The notes under the pieces were generated by a model. That model saw only the letters and a list, made by a program, of their open reading frames with translations, was not told the DNA's origin and ran no database searches. Positions 11,200 to 23,003 of a stretch of 64,000 nucleotides of DNA are shown here, piece after piece. The stretch lies in assembly GCA_964035015.1 (NCBI GenBank), contig OZ035998.1, forward strand, positions 28,664,029 through 28,728,028. Direction: 5' to 3'. This stretch comes from Corallium rubrum (taxonomy: Eukaryota; Cnidaria; Anthozoa; Scleralcyonacea; Coralliidae). How positions within the stretch are numbered: position 1 is the stretch's first letter; every line of letters begins with the position of its first letter. The position numbers were made by a program, and so were the translations under genes.

Positions 11200-12806
11200 A
11201 AGACTTTACTTATCCGGTGGGTTGTTGGACTCTCAGGTAGGCATTGATTTCAGGAAGGAATAATAATTATCCACTCATATCCGTGATGGATCTAAAAAAA
11301 ACTCAAAAGAGGTGGGAACTGTTTTGAGTGGAATATCAACAAGACAAGAAAGCATGTTTGTACAAAAATAATTATGAGACGCAGCTGGAGCTTGCGAAAT
11401 GAATGATTATAAAAGAGTTTTTGCATGGCGAGAATGTTCAACCCTTAGGCTTTTATAGTGTGGGCGGTAAATTAAAATCGCGTGCGAGAGATGACGCGAA
11501 AACTATGGGGAAAATAATCGAACTTATGGTTGGCACAGGATCTGGGCTCTGTCAAGTCGTAATTTCCTGCGAGATGAGTTTAGACCACCCCTCCGCCAAC
11601 TTGTTTACTTGACTGGCCACGACAGAGCATGAATGATTTTCGTAATTTCGTCGTTTAGGTGTAAAATAGCCAAGCTAAGGGTCACGCCTAGTATATCGAG
11701 GAAATAGAATGGCGATGAGACGGATTCTTGGCCGTTTTTAAAACAAGCACCAAATCACATTTGGAAATTAAAGGTGACCATGCGCAAAAGTTAAAGCATA
11801 GATTGACTTAATACTGTTAAGGATTATAGAGAATTGTCTGCGTCGAAGCACGTCGAAGCGCATGGGGTTTTTAGTGTCTGATTAAAAAGACCCAAACATA
11901 ATTTTTAAATGTTTCCATACTGCTACAGCTTCCGTCTAATTTATACAGGGAAAACAAAGGTTTTGTAGGGTTGGTACTTAAACTATATCTGCGTGCATTC
12001 AAATCGCCAAATCTGAAGTTTTTGCTTATCGGATCATAATTCTGGGCGCAGACATTGTGCTTGTAAACATGCTTATCTTCGCCTGAGCTTTTACAAAAAC
12101 AACATCTGGATCTATTCATTTACAAATCTGAGTTCTATTAACTGGAACAACATACGGCAGTCTTCACGTCTGATGTGGTCAATGGCGGTCATGACAGGAT
12201 GCGCTGAAGGGAGGCGTCTGTGTGAATCGTAACTCTCATAATTTACTTTTTTTAATTTGTTGGGAGATCTTAATTCATCGAAAACGTCGAACATGAATCG
12301 TGGACAGTCCGCATGCTACCTTTATATATTTTCTGAAATGGAGTTTTTGTAATATACAGAAATTTCAGAATTAGCTGTCGTCGCGTTTTCGGATTGTTGC
12401 GAATTGGTAAGCCGGAAAAGGCCGATTAATAGGCTGAGTCTGATACTATCATAATCGCTTCAGTATGACGCCCTATCGGTTAGTTTAGTGGCGAAGGTTA
12501 GGCCTTGGCGTTTTCAGCCGCAAAATTTCATGACTATAGAGTCTTTTAAATTTTCGGCGAAATTCATGAGAGTTGAGACCCTCGTACAAAGCACTTATTT
12601 TACGATACTTATGGATGTCGATAGGATATGTCAATCCAAACAAATTCACAATCTCCAATTTAAGGTACAATGTTAGCCAGTTTGAATTAGGTAGATTTGC
12701 GGCGAGAGTTGGATCGATTGAAAGAGTCAGTGGGTTGGATCTTTCATTAACCTGCTGTCGTGAGTCATGGTTTCCTACTGGGAAAATTTCGCTTGTTTAA
12801 CGTAAA
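11200..12806. other. no gene recognised
   Basis: Two adjacent minus-strand frames (about 12294-12112 and 12119-11871) overlap in different frames and have protein-like composition, one with a CCFCKSSGEDK segment. I recognise no domain and would not call them genes. Confidence 0.35.
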
Positions 12807-12922
12807 GTATACTTGTGGTGCTAAATAACAGAAGTGTCGTTTTGGGAACGACACTTGGCTAATGGTATACTTGTGGTGCTAAATAACAGAAGTGTCGTTT
12901 TGGGAACAACACTTGGCTAATG
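12807..12922. repeat. 58-bp tandem duplication
   Basis: Two adjacent copies starting GTATACTTGTGGTGCTAAAT, differing at about one base (GGGAACGAC against GGGAACAAC). Each carries an internal stem AGTGTCGTTTTGGGAACGACACT. Confidence 0.85.
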
Positions 12923-13061
12923 GTAAACACTTCAGATTCACTCTGTCTTCGGGAAAGACAGTCTCAAGAGCGGGCATGGCTAAAGGGCTTGAATATTGGC
13001 ATATTTAATTCGACGCGCGGAAAGAGCAGTCGCCGATTCAAAGTGAAGTCACTGGCCAAAG

Positions 13062-13209
13062 TGAAAAGGTAGTAAATTGCCGAGATTAGCTTTGACAGCG
13101 AAATACTGATGTTCCGAACGGAGTCTTCGATCCGCTCGACAGTGCCTCGCTCGAAACGTCAGTATTTCGTTATCAAAACTATAATCTCGACAGTTTGCCA
13201 CCTTTTTTA
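13062..13209. repeat. hairpin MITE, about 148 bp
   Basis: Left arm AAAAGGTAGTAAATTGCCGA... and right arm ...TCGACAGTTTGCCACCTTTT pair over about 50 bp with mismatches. A related TTTCGACAACGAAATACTGACG segment recurs near 28685. Non-coding. Confidence 0.6.
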
Positions 13210-13599
13210 CTTTGTATTATCCAAAACACTGCCTATATTCATCACTCTTTTACTCAAATACATATGGCAAAATTTCCGAGACTGACAAACTTTTAAATTG
13301 AGCCACGAACAGTTAGGAAGCTGAGAACAATTTTCCACTGATGCAAAGCATTAATCCCTGTCAAGTGTGCGACAAGTAAGTCGGTATGATTAAAATCAAG
13401 TCCAGACTCGACTACATGAAAAGTTTTGTCTATACAAAAATTCTCATCTCTTGTACATGTTAGGTTATTTTCTAACGGTGATCAGTAGTGTCGCGATATT
13501 GTATCTTAATTTTTGTAAATACCGGTCGTGACTTTATCGTAACATCACATGTATTTGTGTAAAAAATTCTCTATTCTTTAATTTTTATTTTGAGTTACG

Positions 13600-13835
13600 T
13601 TCCGGCCGACCCAGAGGTTTGAAATCGGATGAAGGTTTCAGGCAACTGTTATTTCTATTATTTTAAAGAATGCACTAGACTCATTTACGAAGCAAGTCAA
13701 ATACTTGTCAGGTGAATAGTGCTTTTCACACGATCTGATTGACTCTTAGTTATAATCTCGGGATGTCCTGTGCCACTCACTATTCACCTCCAGGCGAAAA
13801 TCAAAATAGCGACTATAGTTTTTCTTTGTCTATAG
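13600..13835. repeat. fragment of the long-palindrome family (ATTCACCT family)
   Basis: Contains the family signature GGTGAATAGTGCTTTTCACA, followed by a GATCTGATTG / TATTCACCTCC pair. The copies at 15840-16000 and 26280-26560 show the same order. A truncated, diverged copy. Confidence 0.6.
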
Positions 13836-14264
13836 ATAATGAAGAGCATTATATAAGATTATACACACTCGTTATATTTCATGAAACGATTATGTACGTT
13901 TGTAAGTCCAAGTAAGTTTATAAGTAAGTTTATTTTTTGAACTGTAAGTAAAATTAAATTGTCGATATTAATTTAAAGTTTGTGTTTTAGTTTGGTATAC
14001 TCTACTGAAAAGAATATATTTCGATATTTTGTGTTGTCAGTGAGTGTTTAAACTGAAATGAACTTCTCCGGGCAGTATTGTTAGATTGGGTATACGTATT
14101 TCTTCTGTATGTCTTAACCAGACGATGTATACTGTAAGTCATTCACTATCATCAGTTTCACCGACGGTTAAAAGTTTTCGGTTATAAAGATTCTAAATAA
14201 GATCGAAAAAGCCGAGAGGTGCGAATTCGTCATGGTTTTCTCTAAATTAGTTTTCTCTACGTAA

Positions 14265-15690
14265 AAAATCTTCCTCTTTCGTTTCTTAGTTTATTATTAA
14301 ATCGGCAAACGTTTCATTCGGGCTGCCGGGTTATTCAATTTCTCGAGAAGTAGGTCAGATGACAATTCTTTACTGACCATGTTTGAACTTGCTTCTCACA
14401 CGCCAGTCTAGATTCTTTGAGAAAACAGAAATAAAAGTTGCCCAAAATCTTCCTCTTTCGTTTCTTTGTTTGGTTTATAAATTATTGATTCGCCAAACGT
14501 TTTGTTCGGGCTGCCATGCACTGCTATTCAATTTGTCGAGTAGGACAGAGGCAGTTCAGCATACTTATCTCAAAATCAAAGCTATAGATCGAGTTGATAG
14601 GGGTGTTAACAATGAACAATCCAATTCATTTTTTACAAAAAGATGCCATGATAAAGTCACAGCCCATAATAAGGAAATAATGCGCTTAAACAAAAATATA
14701 TAGAGGGGAAAAAAGGGCATAATAGATCTAGTGTATTTTTTGAGAAAATCGAAATTGAACAGTTGCCTAAAACTCGTTTCATTTTGAAACATCGAGGCGG
14801 CTGGCAAACCGATTTACTTAATTAAAAATGAAAATTAGAGAATAGAGTGTTAACGAACCTTCCAAATATTATTTGACACAAATATGCCATTATATATAAA
14901 TCACAGTCCGTAATAAAACCTTTTAAACAAAAACAATAATGCACGACATGTTGCATGGTTATATGCATGCCTATATATATATATATATATATATATACAA
15001 CATGTCGTGCATTATTGTTTTTGTTTAAAAGGTTTTATTGCCGACTGTGATTTATATATAATGGCATAGTTGTGTCAAATAATATTTGGAAGGTTCGTTA
15101 ACACTCTATTCTCTAATTTTCATTTTTAATTAAGTAAATCGGTTTGCCAGCCGCCTCGATGTTTCAAAATGAAACGAGTTTAGGCAACTGTTCAATTTCG
15201 ATTTTCTCAAAAAATACACTAGATCTATTATGCCCTTTTTCCCCCTCTATATATTTTTGTTTAAGCGGCATTATTTCCTTATTATGGGCTGTGACTTTAT
15301 CATGGCATCTTTTTGTAAAAAAATGAATTGGATTGTTCATTGTTAACACCCCTATCAACTCGATCTATAGCTTTGATTTTGAGATAAGTACGTCTGCTGA
15401 ACTGCCTCTGTCCTACTCGACAATTGAATAGCAGTGCATGGCAGCCCGAACAAAACGTTTGGCGAATCAATAATTTATAAACCAAACAAAGAAACGAAAG
15501 AGGAAGATTTTGGGCAACTTTTATTTCTGTTTTCTCAAAGAACCTAGACTGACGTGTGAGAAGCAAGTTCAAACATGGTCAGTAAAGAATTGTCATCTGA
15601 CCTACTTCTCGAGAAATTGAATAACCCGGCAGCCCGAATGAAACGTTTGCCGATTTAATAATAAACTAAGAAACGAAAGAGGAAGATTTT
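14265..15690. mobile_element. 1.4-kb palindrome (long foldback element)
   Basis: The left arm (14265-14970) and right arm (14998-15690) are reverse complements with high identity over about 700 bp, centred on an AT repeat at 14972-14997. Near the centre the arms read ACAATAATGCACGACATGTT and its complement. Inside each arm a unit with AAATCTTCCTCTTTCGTTTC occurs twice. The same short frame appears on both strands, mirrored, which is a consequence of the palindrome and not evidence of a gene. Any transcript would fold into long double-stranded RNA. Confidence 0.85.
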
Positions 15691-16115
15691 GGGTAGCTTT
15701 AGTTTCAATTTTCTCAAAGAATATATTAGACTCGTATACGAGAAGCAAGCTCAAACACTATGGTAAATCAGTAAAGAGTTGTCATGTACTGTATGTTGAT
15801 TTATATATTAGTTGATAACATTTATTTTCTTTTAACATATTCCTTGCAGGTGAATAATTATATAGTGCTTACGATCTGATTGGTTCCGTTATAACCTTGG
15901 GGTGTCTTGTATATCATCTCTCAGGAAAACAAAGTGGCGACCGGTAGTTTTGCTTTGTTGGACAAATGAGGAGATTGTCTTGATAAACAAGGCTGAGACC
16001 GGATTCAAACCGCCCGCAACATGATAAGGTAGACTGAGGTGAATAGTCAACAAAATTGTGTAAAAAATGCCTACGGTACACCTCAATTCAGACAATTCTG
16101 TTCTTTTCATCGTTA
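15691..16115. repeat. fragment of the ATTCACCT palindrome family
   Basis: Continues the family pattern outside the symmetric arms: TTCTCAAAGAATATATTAGAC, then a GCAGGTGAATAATTATATAG block, then AGGAGATTGTCTTGATAAACA. The last block matches the arms of the 26-kb palindrome. Confidence 0.6.
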
Positions 16116-16610
16116 TTCTGCTACATCAGCCTGTTTGTCAACACAATTTCCTTCTCCGTTTTTTAAAGCAAAACTGCATGGTAACCATTTTGTTTTGCCG
16201 AACTAGATGCATAGACGCTAGCCATCATCGGGGAAGAAATAATGGCGGGACACGCATGCGCCAAACGCGTACCGACTTAGAAAATTTTTAGCCAGATTTA
16301 GTCCGTGAGATTCATAAGGCTTACATCGGGAATACTAAAGAAGTCGCTACGTATATAGCACTTTCAATTTTGAAGTAACCTAATCGTATCAATCTGATTC
16401 AGGTTGTGTAACACTCTTCAATATCTCATAGATGTTAAAATCATTGCAGTAATTTACTATACGGCGGAGTCTAAATATGAGTAACCTTGCCTGGAATTTG
16501 TCAAAAGTGTACAATGAACCACCTTCGCACTCTTATCAATCTGATTCGACTAGTCGACATTTGTTGTTAAGATATAGCATAAAATTCGAGACAAAAGAAA
16601 GTTTACTGTA

Positions 16611-16721
16611 TTGTACTGTATTGCATTGCATTGCATTGCATTGCATTGCATTGCATTGCATTGCATTGTATTGTATTGTATTGTATTGTATTGTATTGTA
16701 TTGTATTGTATTGTATTGTAT
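16611..16721. repeat. pentanucleotide microsatellite, TTGCA then TTGTA
   Basis: A run of TTGCA units (about 16621-16668) passes cleanly into TTGTA units (to about 16721), so one substituted unit has spread through half of the array. It generates overlapping open frames on both strands that are artefacts. Confidence 0.9.
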
Positions 16722-16779
16722 TTGCATGCCTTGTACCTGAGGAAGCAACCCAAAATGGCCATTGTTTTCTCTAAATCAC

Positions 16780-17660
16780 TGTTTTCTCTGCACTATTTCC
16801 CAGTAATTGTCAACAATCAGTTTTTAAATTTTTGTTTAAAGGCTATTTCCTTATGGGCCGTGGCCTTATCATGGCATCTTTTTGTCAAAAAAAGTGGATT
16901 GTTCATTGTTAACAACTCTATCATCTCTAACATACTGATCTTGATTTTGAGATACCTCTGACCTAGTCCTGGAGAAATTAGGGACTTTAAGATCTCACGA
17001 CGTCAACCTCAACGACGACGTACTTGAGAAAATAAAATAATTAATTTTGCAAAACAACAAGTTTTGGTTTCTATATATATATATATATAGTATTGAAGTC
17101 AATCTTCACGGTGTTGAGATTAGAGACACTACAATCATTTTAGCAGTACCAAAGCGTTTTGGAAGTCATTAATTATACTAGCTTCAAATATGAAATATAA
17201 CAAATAGTCAACATGGGACTTCCTTAAATGGCAATGTTTGTGTTGCTTTCTAACCGCGCCGTTGTCGTAAGTCTAGGAGTATTTTTAAAGTCCCTATATA
17301 TTGAATAGCATGGCAGCCGAACGAAACGTTTGCCGTTTTAATAATTCATAAATGAGTGCGAGAAGTAAGTTTAAACATATGCATACTCAGTAAAGAGTTG
17401 TCATCTACTGTATATGTTGACTGTTTCGGATAAAAATTATTTTCTTTTAGCATATTCCTCGCAGGTGAATGTAATACTGTTCAATCTTGGGGTGTCTTGT
17501 GTACCTTTTTAATCTCCCGGCAAAACAAAGTGTCGACAGGTAGGTTTTCTTTGTTGAATTAACAAAATTAACAAACAAGGAGATTGTGTTGATAAACAAG
17601 GCTGGTGTATATATACATGCAGAATAAAAACGAAAATCAACAAAATTGAGTAAAAATGCC
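16780..17660. repeat. further fragments of the ATTCACCT palindrome family
   Basis: 16800-16960 matches the arms of the 14.3-15.7-kb palindrome (TTATCATGGCATCTTTTTGT and neighbours). 17300-17660 repeats the CGCAGGTGAAT ... GGAGATTGTGTTGATAAACA order. They are separated by a unique stretch with a short AT run near 17073. No gene. Confidence 0.55.
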
Positions 17661-17739
17661 TACCAGTGCAGGTATCACGGCACCACATTCATCCTTGGAT
17701 TCATCATCAGATTCATCACCACATTCGCAAAGCAAATTA

Positions 17740-18125
17740 AAGCTTCTTATTTTTCACATGCCTCGGTTTCCTTTGTCCTTTTAGGGGAATATATTCCATA
17801 GCACCTGGCAAAACAATAGATTAATATTCCCCTCTAAGGCTCTAATATTCCCCTCTACCATTCCGCGCTATAATATTCTCCTATAATCTTCCCATCTAAT
17901 ATCCCCCGCACCACTCCTTATCTTATGAAATCCTGTCAACCTCGCCATGTGAAAAATAAGTACGTTATTTTGAGGCCCCTCGAGGACATGTGTTTATTCA
18001 CCTTGGGCTTCGCCCTCGGTGAATAAATCACATATCCCCTCGTGGCCTCAAAATAACCTATACAAATTTTTCACATGCCTCGGTTCCCTTTGTTCTTTTA
18101 GGGGAATATATTCAATAGCCCCTGT
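17740..18125. repeat. direct repeats flanking a hairpin
   Basis: The sequence TTTTTCACATGCCTCGGTTT followed by TAGGGGAATATATTC occurs at about 17751 and again at 18067. Between them 17964-18057 is a hairpin (GTTATTTTGAGGCC paired with GGCCTCAAAATAAC around a TTCGCCC turn). Part of the hairpin recurs at about 22000-22055. A run of AATATTCCCCTCT motifs at 17820-17900 continues at 18220-18290. Confidence 0.6.
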
Positions 18126-18293
18126 ACATTAACTGTCTGAAAAGCTGGTGGCGGTTTTTGATTGTAACAGGGGAGTGCGAGGCTGAAAACAATGACTGAT
18201 AACAATGGCAAAACAATAGTTAATATTCCCCTGTAATATTCCCCTCCAATATTCCCCTCTCAGTCTGAACATTCCTCGCTCTAATATTCCCCT

Positions 18294-18452
18294 CTAAAGC
18301 CGGTTTTCCACTAGGCGATTTTTTTCGCGCGAAGCGACATTTTCTTTTGTCTCATGAGCTCTGAGCTGGAACTAATCAGAAATCTATTGAATTCGAACAA
18401 AAGAAAGTCACTTCGCGCGAAAAAAGTCGCCTAGTGGAAAACCGGCTTTAGG
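18294..18452. repeat. hairpin MITE, family B, copy 1
   Basis: About 155 bp with near-perfect arms from CTAAAGCCGGTTTTCCACTA to TAGTGGAAAACCGGCTTTAG. The GAGCTCTGAGCTGGA centre is shared with the copy at 23219-23374. Confidence 0.85.
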
Positions 18453-18781
18453 GTCTGTTTATATGATCCCGGTGTACCGGGACGGGATGGCAACCGGGAT
18501 GATTTTGATGTATTGAAATAAGTCACGGTCTTTGATTATGTGCATCGGAAAGCTTTCGTCTACATTTTTCAAGGCCTAGATTACTAAATAACTTCAACAA
18601 AAGCCATTTTCAATTGCCACAATCATTCACTTTTAACTTTAGGATCAGATCAACAAAATCTGAGTTTCTTCAGGCATCGCGTGGTTTTTCTGTTGTACGT
18701 GTTGACTTATTTCAATACATCAAAATCATCCCGGCTGCCATCCCGTCTCGGTACACCGGGATCATATAAACAGACCCTAAT
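18447..18781. repeat. hairpin MITE, about 335 bp, abutting family B
   Basis: Arms of about 75 bp: AGGGTCTGTTTATATGATCC on the left and GGATCATATAAACAGACCCT on the right, continuing through GTGTACCGGGA and ATGTATTGAAATAAGTCA. Its left end is directly adjacent to the preceding hairpin with no spacer, so one inserted at the edge of the other. Confidence 0.85.
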
Positions 18782-18845
18782 AAACAACATCAAGCACACT
18801 TGAACAATACACACTTTAATGAGCGTTATAACATGTTTCAACACC

Positions 18846-20440
18846 TCACATTTTAAATACAACTGAGCAATTGATCAAATTGAAATTACATGACTTACGT
18901 TCCAAGACAATATCGTCTAATTTAGATTTCTTTGTTCCTAGCCCATCCATAAAACAGTCTTTGCTTCCTTGCAATACTTCCGAAACCGACTCTTTATCTT
19001 TTGCACTAACCCTTTGGTAGGTATGAAGCGAACTTAGGTCTAGGTCAAACGTCGCTCTTCTCATGCGCCGAACCTAATGAAAATGAGCTAAATCCTTTGA
19101 ATTGTTTATGCTGATTTGCAAATCATATGCTGATTTGGTTCGGCGCATGAGAACTAAAGTCAAACTTCGCTCTTCAGAAGAGCGAAGTTTGACTTTAGCC
19201 TTACATTCTTATGGCCTGTGCGATCCATAATTAATTTATCAGGCACACCCTTCGACAACGCTAACGAGCAAGCTGTTGCCCTTAAAGAATGATTGGTTTT
19301 ATACCCTTCAATTCCTGCGTCTTTACATAAATTTGAAACTACACTACGAAGAGCATTTTTACCGATTGGTACTTTAGTGTACCACAGTTTACTTTCAGAT
19401 TTACATTGTTTCTTTGGTGTAAGACAAAACACTTCATCACGCTTAATATCTTTAGGGCATTTTAAAATATACTTCTTAAATAATCTGACACCACACCTTT
19501 CACTTTGCTCTTCATTCGCGTGCTGTTCAACGACTTTTGGTTTCACCCTTCGATCTTTAAGACCACCCCCATGATTTTTCTCTCCGTGAGATCTATACTG
19601 CAACCTTGCTCGTTCTGTCTCGTCTCCTTCAATTGCATTTAACTGCATGCACGTCAAGTTCCTGTGCTCTTCACCACTTCGTAAGGCAAAGAACTTTCCA
19701 AACAAAAACACAAGAGTGTAAAGCAAAATTTTTGGGTCACCATCTCCCAACACACCCCTTCGCCCACATTACTTCTTCATGTGGCTTAATTGGCTCCGCT
19801 TGCTTCGTGGTCACCCCGACACCTTTTCTTGTCAATGACTTTATCTGCGAACATAGCATCTTGAAAAAGCTTGAAATTCGGATGTTTGAATATTTCGAGT
19901 CCTGGCCAATCATCCCTCAAATGTCTTTGAATACCGACACACATTAACATTTAGTAGAGGCTGTTTGGCGGATATTCTTCACCTCCTCTCTCGAACCCCA
20001 TAAACAAGTCTGCTCAGCCAGAAACACAGTTCGTAGTCACAACATAAATGTAGTAATTCAGCTGAGGGAAGTAGGGAACTACGCAGAACTGGTCAACACC
20101 ATTCTCTGTAACAGCATTTCGTTCCTTTCCCCCATTCGTTCCAAACAGTTAAACACCACGATGTTGTCTTTTTAGTCTTTAGTGGTATCCGTTCACTATT
20201 CCTCGCCATGACCTCTGCATCATTTAGCGCGACAACTCCTCTCTTCAAACTTTTCTGTTCGGTTAGGTTCGTCATGAAATTGCTTTTCGCTTTCGTTCTC
20301 GAAACAAAACTGTTTCCCTTGATTACCGAGAATTTCATCCAATTCAATACTTGGAAATAACATACCGCGCAAAACTTGTGTTATACTGAAAAATCTCTTC
20401 GTCCGACTCACTCATGTCTTCCACGTAACTGTCTTTACCA
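18846..20440 (-). pseudogene. Crypton-type tyrosine recombinase (DUF3504-like) pseudogene
   Basis: Read on the minus strand in pieces. The N-terminal part (from about 20411) has the core-binding signature TKKTTSWCLTVWNEW. Next come YPPNSLY and MCVGIQRHLRDDWPG, then the catalytic part with FALRSGEEHRNL (Arg), TNHSLRATA (His-x-x-Arg) and TGHKN (Gly-His), and finally SSLHTYQRVSAKDK with the nucleophilic Tyr at about 19018-19020. These are the R...HxxR...H...Y residues of tyrosine recombinases, in the order seen in Cryptons and their domesticated relatives (the QRICH1/ZMYM-type domain). The gene is dead: frameshifts near 20108, 19820 and 19757, a TAA at 19951-19953 after the NSLY segment, and a MITE at 19037-19200 inserted between the Gly-His motif and the Tyr. 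No intron explains these breaks. Confidence 0.8.
19037..19200. mobile_element. MITE inserted in the recombinase pseudogene
   Basis: 164 bp with ends GGTCTAGGTCAAAC and GTTTGACTTTAGCC (inverted, two mismatches) and 3-bp TTA repeats on both sides (19034-19036 and 19201-19203). Inside is a second inverted pair, TTCTCATGCGCCGAACC at 19058 and its complement ending at 19153. Removing the element and one TTA restores a continuous recombinase reading across the site. The 3-bp TWA-type duplication fits a Harbinger-like element. Confidence 0.75.
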
Positions 20441-20839
20441 AGTTCTACCATATTCAACCAAACGAACACAACGATGTACAATTCAAATTTAACACTTCAG
20501 AATCCCACTGCATGGGTACCTTCGTACTTTGTTCATGGCCAGAAATTTGCGACATTGAGCCATTTTATGACCAGCGGCTAACTACATCAAATTGACAATA
20601 GCAACAAAGCCGTTTGCGGCCAGACATTCCACTTTCAATCCTTCATTCTTTCTTAAAATATGATTATTGGTTTGTTCAAAATCTTCAACGTTCGCTAGTT
20701 GACTTCTTAGTTGTTTAAACTCAAGGAAAATGCTCTCAATTGGCAATTACGGATCGAAATTGCGAAACGGAGCCCCCGTTGCGCAATATAAAAAGAAGAG
20801 GAATCATATTTCGCGTTGAGTCACGCAAGAGCACCCGTT

Positions 20840-21212
20840 GCTCACGTTGTAACCAGTAAACTACTGTAATTGTAAAGCATTGTATGCAGTAAGTTACTGG
20901 AAATTGTAAGATGCGCGAATTAACGGATTAAACTCACTGCGCATCCCACAATCTTTGTCAAGAACTGTTGACCATAAGTTAAAAACACTATTAGGGAGGT
21001 TGGACGGGTAGGAGGCGGCTTAAAAAGCCCCCCCGACAATTTTCAAGTTAGGGTTAGGGTTACCCCCGGGAAATTCACATTTTTGAGGGTTAGGGTTAGG
21101 GGGGGGGGGGGGGGGAAGGGTTTCATTAATAATCTCTTTATTAAACAATTTCCAGTAACTTACTGCATACAATGCTTTACAATTACAGTAGTTTACTGGT
21201 TACAACGTGAGC
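20840..21212. repeat. inverted-repeat element containing telomere-like motifs
   Basis: Arms of about 67 bp that look identical on reading (GCTCACGTTGTAACCAGTAA... and ...TTACTGGTTACAACGTGAGC) flank about 235 bp. The interior holds AGTTAGGGTTAGGGTTACCC near 21047 and GGGTTAGGGTTAGGGGG near 21088, followed by a 17-base G run. No coding capacity. Confidence 0.8.
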
Positions 21213-22069
21213 ATCGACTGGCAAGAGACAAGAAATAAATATAGAAATGCCAACTACGCTGAACAAAAATATCGCAGCCTCCAGTAAGATAATGTAAGAG
21301 AAAGCGCGTCGTCAGGGTTATATTTTGGTACCTTTTCCGAAGAAATCCACCAAATACAACGTCGAATATTCTACAAAGATGGATTTCTATTTCGCGCTAC
21401 TTCACTTACAGCGGGCCATCTCCTCATCCTTAAAATACTGTATTTCAGGAGCAAAATGGAATGGTCAAACAACGCGCGACTTAGTATAACGAAGAATCAT
21501 TGTGTAGTACAATACTTCAACTTTGCTACTCAAGGTACACAAATGGACTAGCGATGCTGTGTAACTCGCTACATAACCGTAAAGATCAAGGTATTCGTCA
21601 TTTTCTTCTAATAAACTATGATTTGCAACGTTAGCATATGGCTAGAGTAGCCCTAGAGTTCGTGTTCAGTTTGGAAAGGTTAAATTTACGAAGATAAACA
21701 TCAAATATAGCTTGAACTATTCATTTAATTATGTACAGGCTAGGACGAGGTGCACAAATTTGACTTATCTTGCGGTTAGACTTCTGTTTCAATTCTTGTG
21801 AAATGCGTAGACTAATTACTTGTTATTGCTAGCCGCCATGTTTTTCCGATGTTGCGCATGCTCAGCATCGCGTGTCGCGAATTTCTGACCATGCTATTAT
21901 TTCATTGCATGCGTTGCCTATATACGATTACAAAACATCCACTGAAAAAAGCATTTCTTTTCTATTGTGATTCCTATCAACCTCGCCCATGTGAAAAATA
22001 AGTTCGCCCTCGGTGAATAAATCACATATCCTCTCGTGGCTTCAAAATAACCTATACTTAGATAAACAA
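21213..22069. other. no gene recognised
   Basis: AT-rich. It ends with a partial copy of the 18.0-kb hairpin (GGTGAATAAATCACATATCC near 22012). No recognisable domain or exon. Confidence 0.45.
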
Positions 22070-22320
22070 ATAGAACAAATTCGCCAAGACGGTTTTGGGG
22101 GAAATTTCGATGGCTTCCGTTATTTTTTACCAGCTTTCCTATATATCAAATTAAAATGAAGCTCATTCTATCGTCTTGCTGGCCCAATAAAAATTAGAAG
22201 TGGCCCAGATCTGGTTTAAGAGTTATTCACTTACGTCCAAACTGTGAAGGTATCACAACATTCACTTGGGCCAGCAAGAAGATAGAACGAGCTTCATTTT
22301 GATATATATATATAGGAAAG
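22070..22320. repeat. dispersed repeat family C, copy 1
   Basis: Contains GATGGCTTCCGTTATTTTTT, then TTCCTATATATCAAATTAAAATGAAGC and GGCCCAGATCTGG. The same blocks recur at 24115-24180, 24285-24470 and 24535-24790. An internal inverted pair (GAAGCTCATTCTATCGTCTT against AAGATAGAACGAGCTTC) makes it a foldback. Confidence 0.6.
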
Positions 22321-22392
22321 CCAAATCTATTAATGAATATAAGAGCCCAGCATAAAACACGAAGCAGTGGCATTTTTAAAAATATTTATTAA

Positions 22393-22434
22393 GATCTAAC
22401 GTTTCGCTGTATTACGTACAACATCTTCAGAGAC
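22393..22434 (-). ncRNA. hammerhead ribozyme motif (PLE terminus)
   Basis: On the minus strand: CTGAAGA, stem II GTTGTA-CGTAA-TACAGC, then GAAACGTTAGATC. Both core boxes (CUGANGA and GAAA) fit consensus. Stem III is the minimal ACGU palindrome typical of PLE hammerheads, and the bases after the cleavage site (AGA) can pair with TCT just before CTGAAGA to begin stem I. This is the best preserved core in the window. Confidence 0.65.
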
Positions 22435-22545
22435 TAAATTACAATCACAGTAAAACTAGATATTTGAATTTACATAAAATAAGCTTATAGTAAAATAATA
22501 AAGGTGAGAAAAGTGGAAGGATTAAATGGTTGGTGACAGACAAAA

Positions 22546-23003
22546 TCAAAACAAGTAGAGTGGTGCAGAACCTATGTTGGCATTTAAGGAAGGTTTAAGT
22601 TTAGCAATACGCAAACTTTTATATAAAAGAAGTTCAGATTCAAAAGAACAAGGGGTGTCCAGTGCCAAGATAGTGTGAGAGAATGCTAGTTGGAGGAGGT
22701 GGATTTTTGCGTTTTCTTTCAGTAATAGCCGAAATGCCATAATCCATATATATGCTCTGAGACTCGCGTGTGAATGTGCCGGATTGTTTCACCGACATAC
22801 AAGGCTCCCCAGCCTTGACACGTAAATTTGTAAACAACATGCGATCTCAGACGTGTGGGAATACGATCCTTAAAGGGAAAATAATTACAGAACCTTAGCA
22901 TAGGACGAGAGGCAAAACAAATAGTGATGTGAGGAAAGGCAGAAGAGAACAGTTTTCGTAACTGAGTTTGCACTTGCAAAAAATGTGAAGCAGTGAAGAG
23001 CAA
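22546..23003 (-). pseudogene. Penelope-like GIY-YIG endonuclease remnant
   Basis: A minus-strand frame reads PHITICFASRPMLRF, then KDRIPTRLRSHVVYKFTCQG, then WGALYVGETIRHIHTRVSEH. This is the PLE linker plus the GIY-YIG core (YVGET; Arg and His of the HTRVSEH helix). A frameshift near 22740 moves the C-terminal part (ILSH, TGHPLFF, ELLLYKSLRIAKLKPSLNAN) to other minus frames. In intact PLEs this domain nicks target DNA. The reading is broken and no reverse transcriptase lies upstream. Confidence 0.8.

Noticed and set aside
11871-12294. Adjacent minus frames resembling a frameshifted gene with a CCFCKSS segment
   Set aside because: No recognised family and no splice borders. Insufficient to call.
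14383-15572. Two matching genes on opposite strands
   Set aside because: They are mirror readings of one palindrome, with no domain.
16477-16961. Cys-Ile-Ala-Leu-His repeat proteins
   Set aside because: Products of the TTGCA/TTGTA pentanucleotide repeat.
21040-21110. A chromosome end (telomere)
   Set aside because: Only two or three TTAGGG units inside an inverted-repeat element, with normal sequence on both sides.
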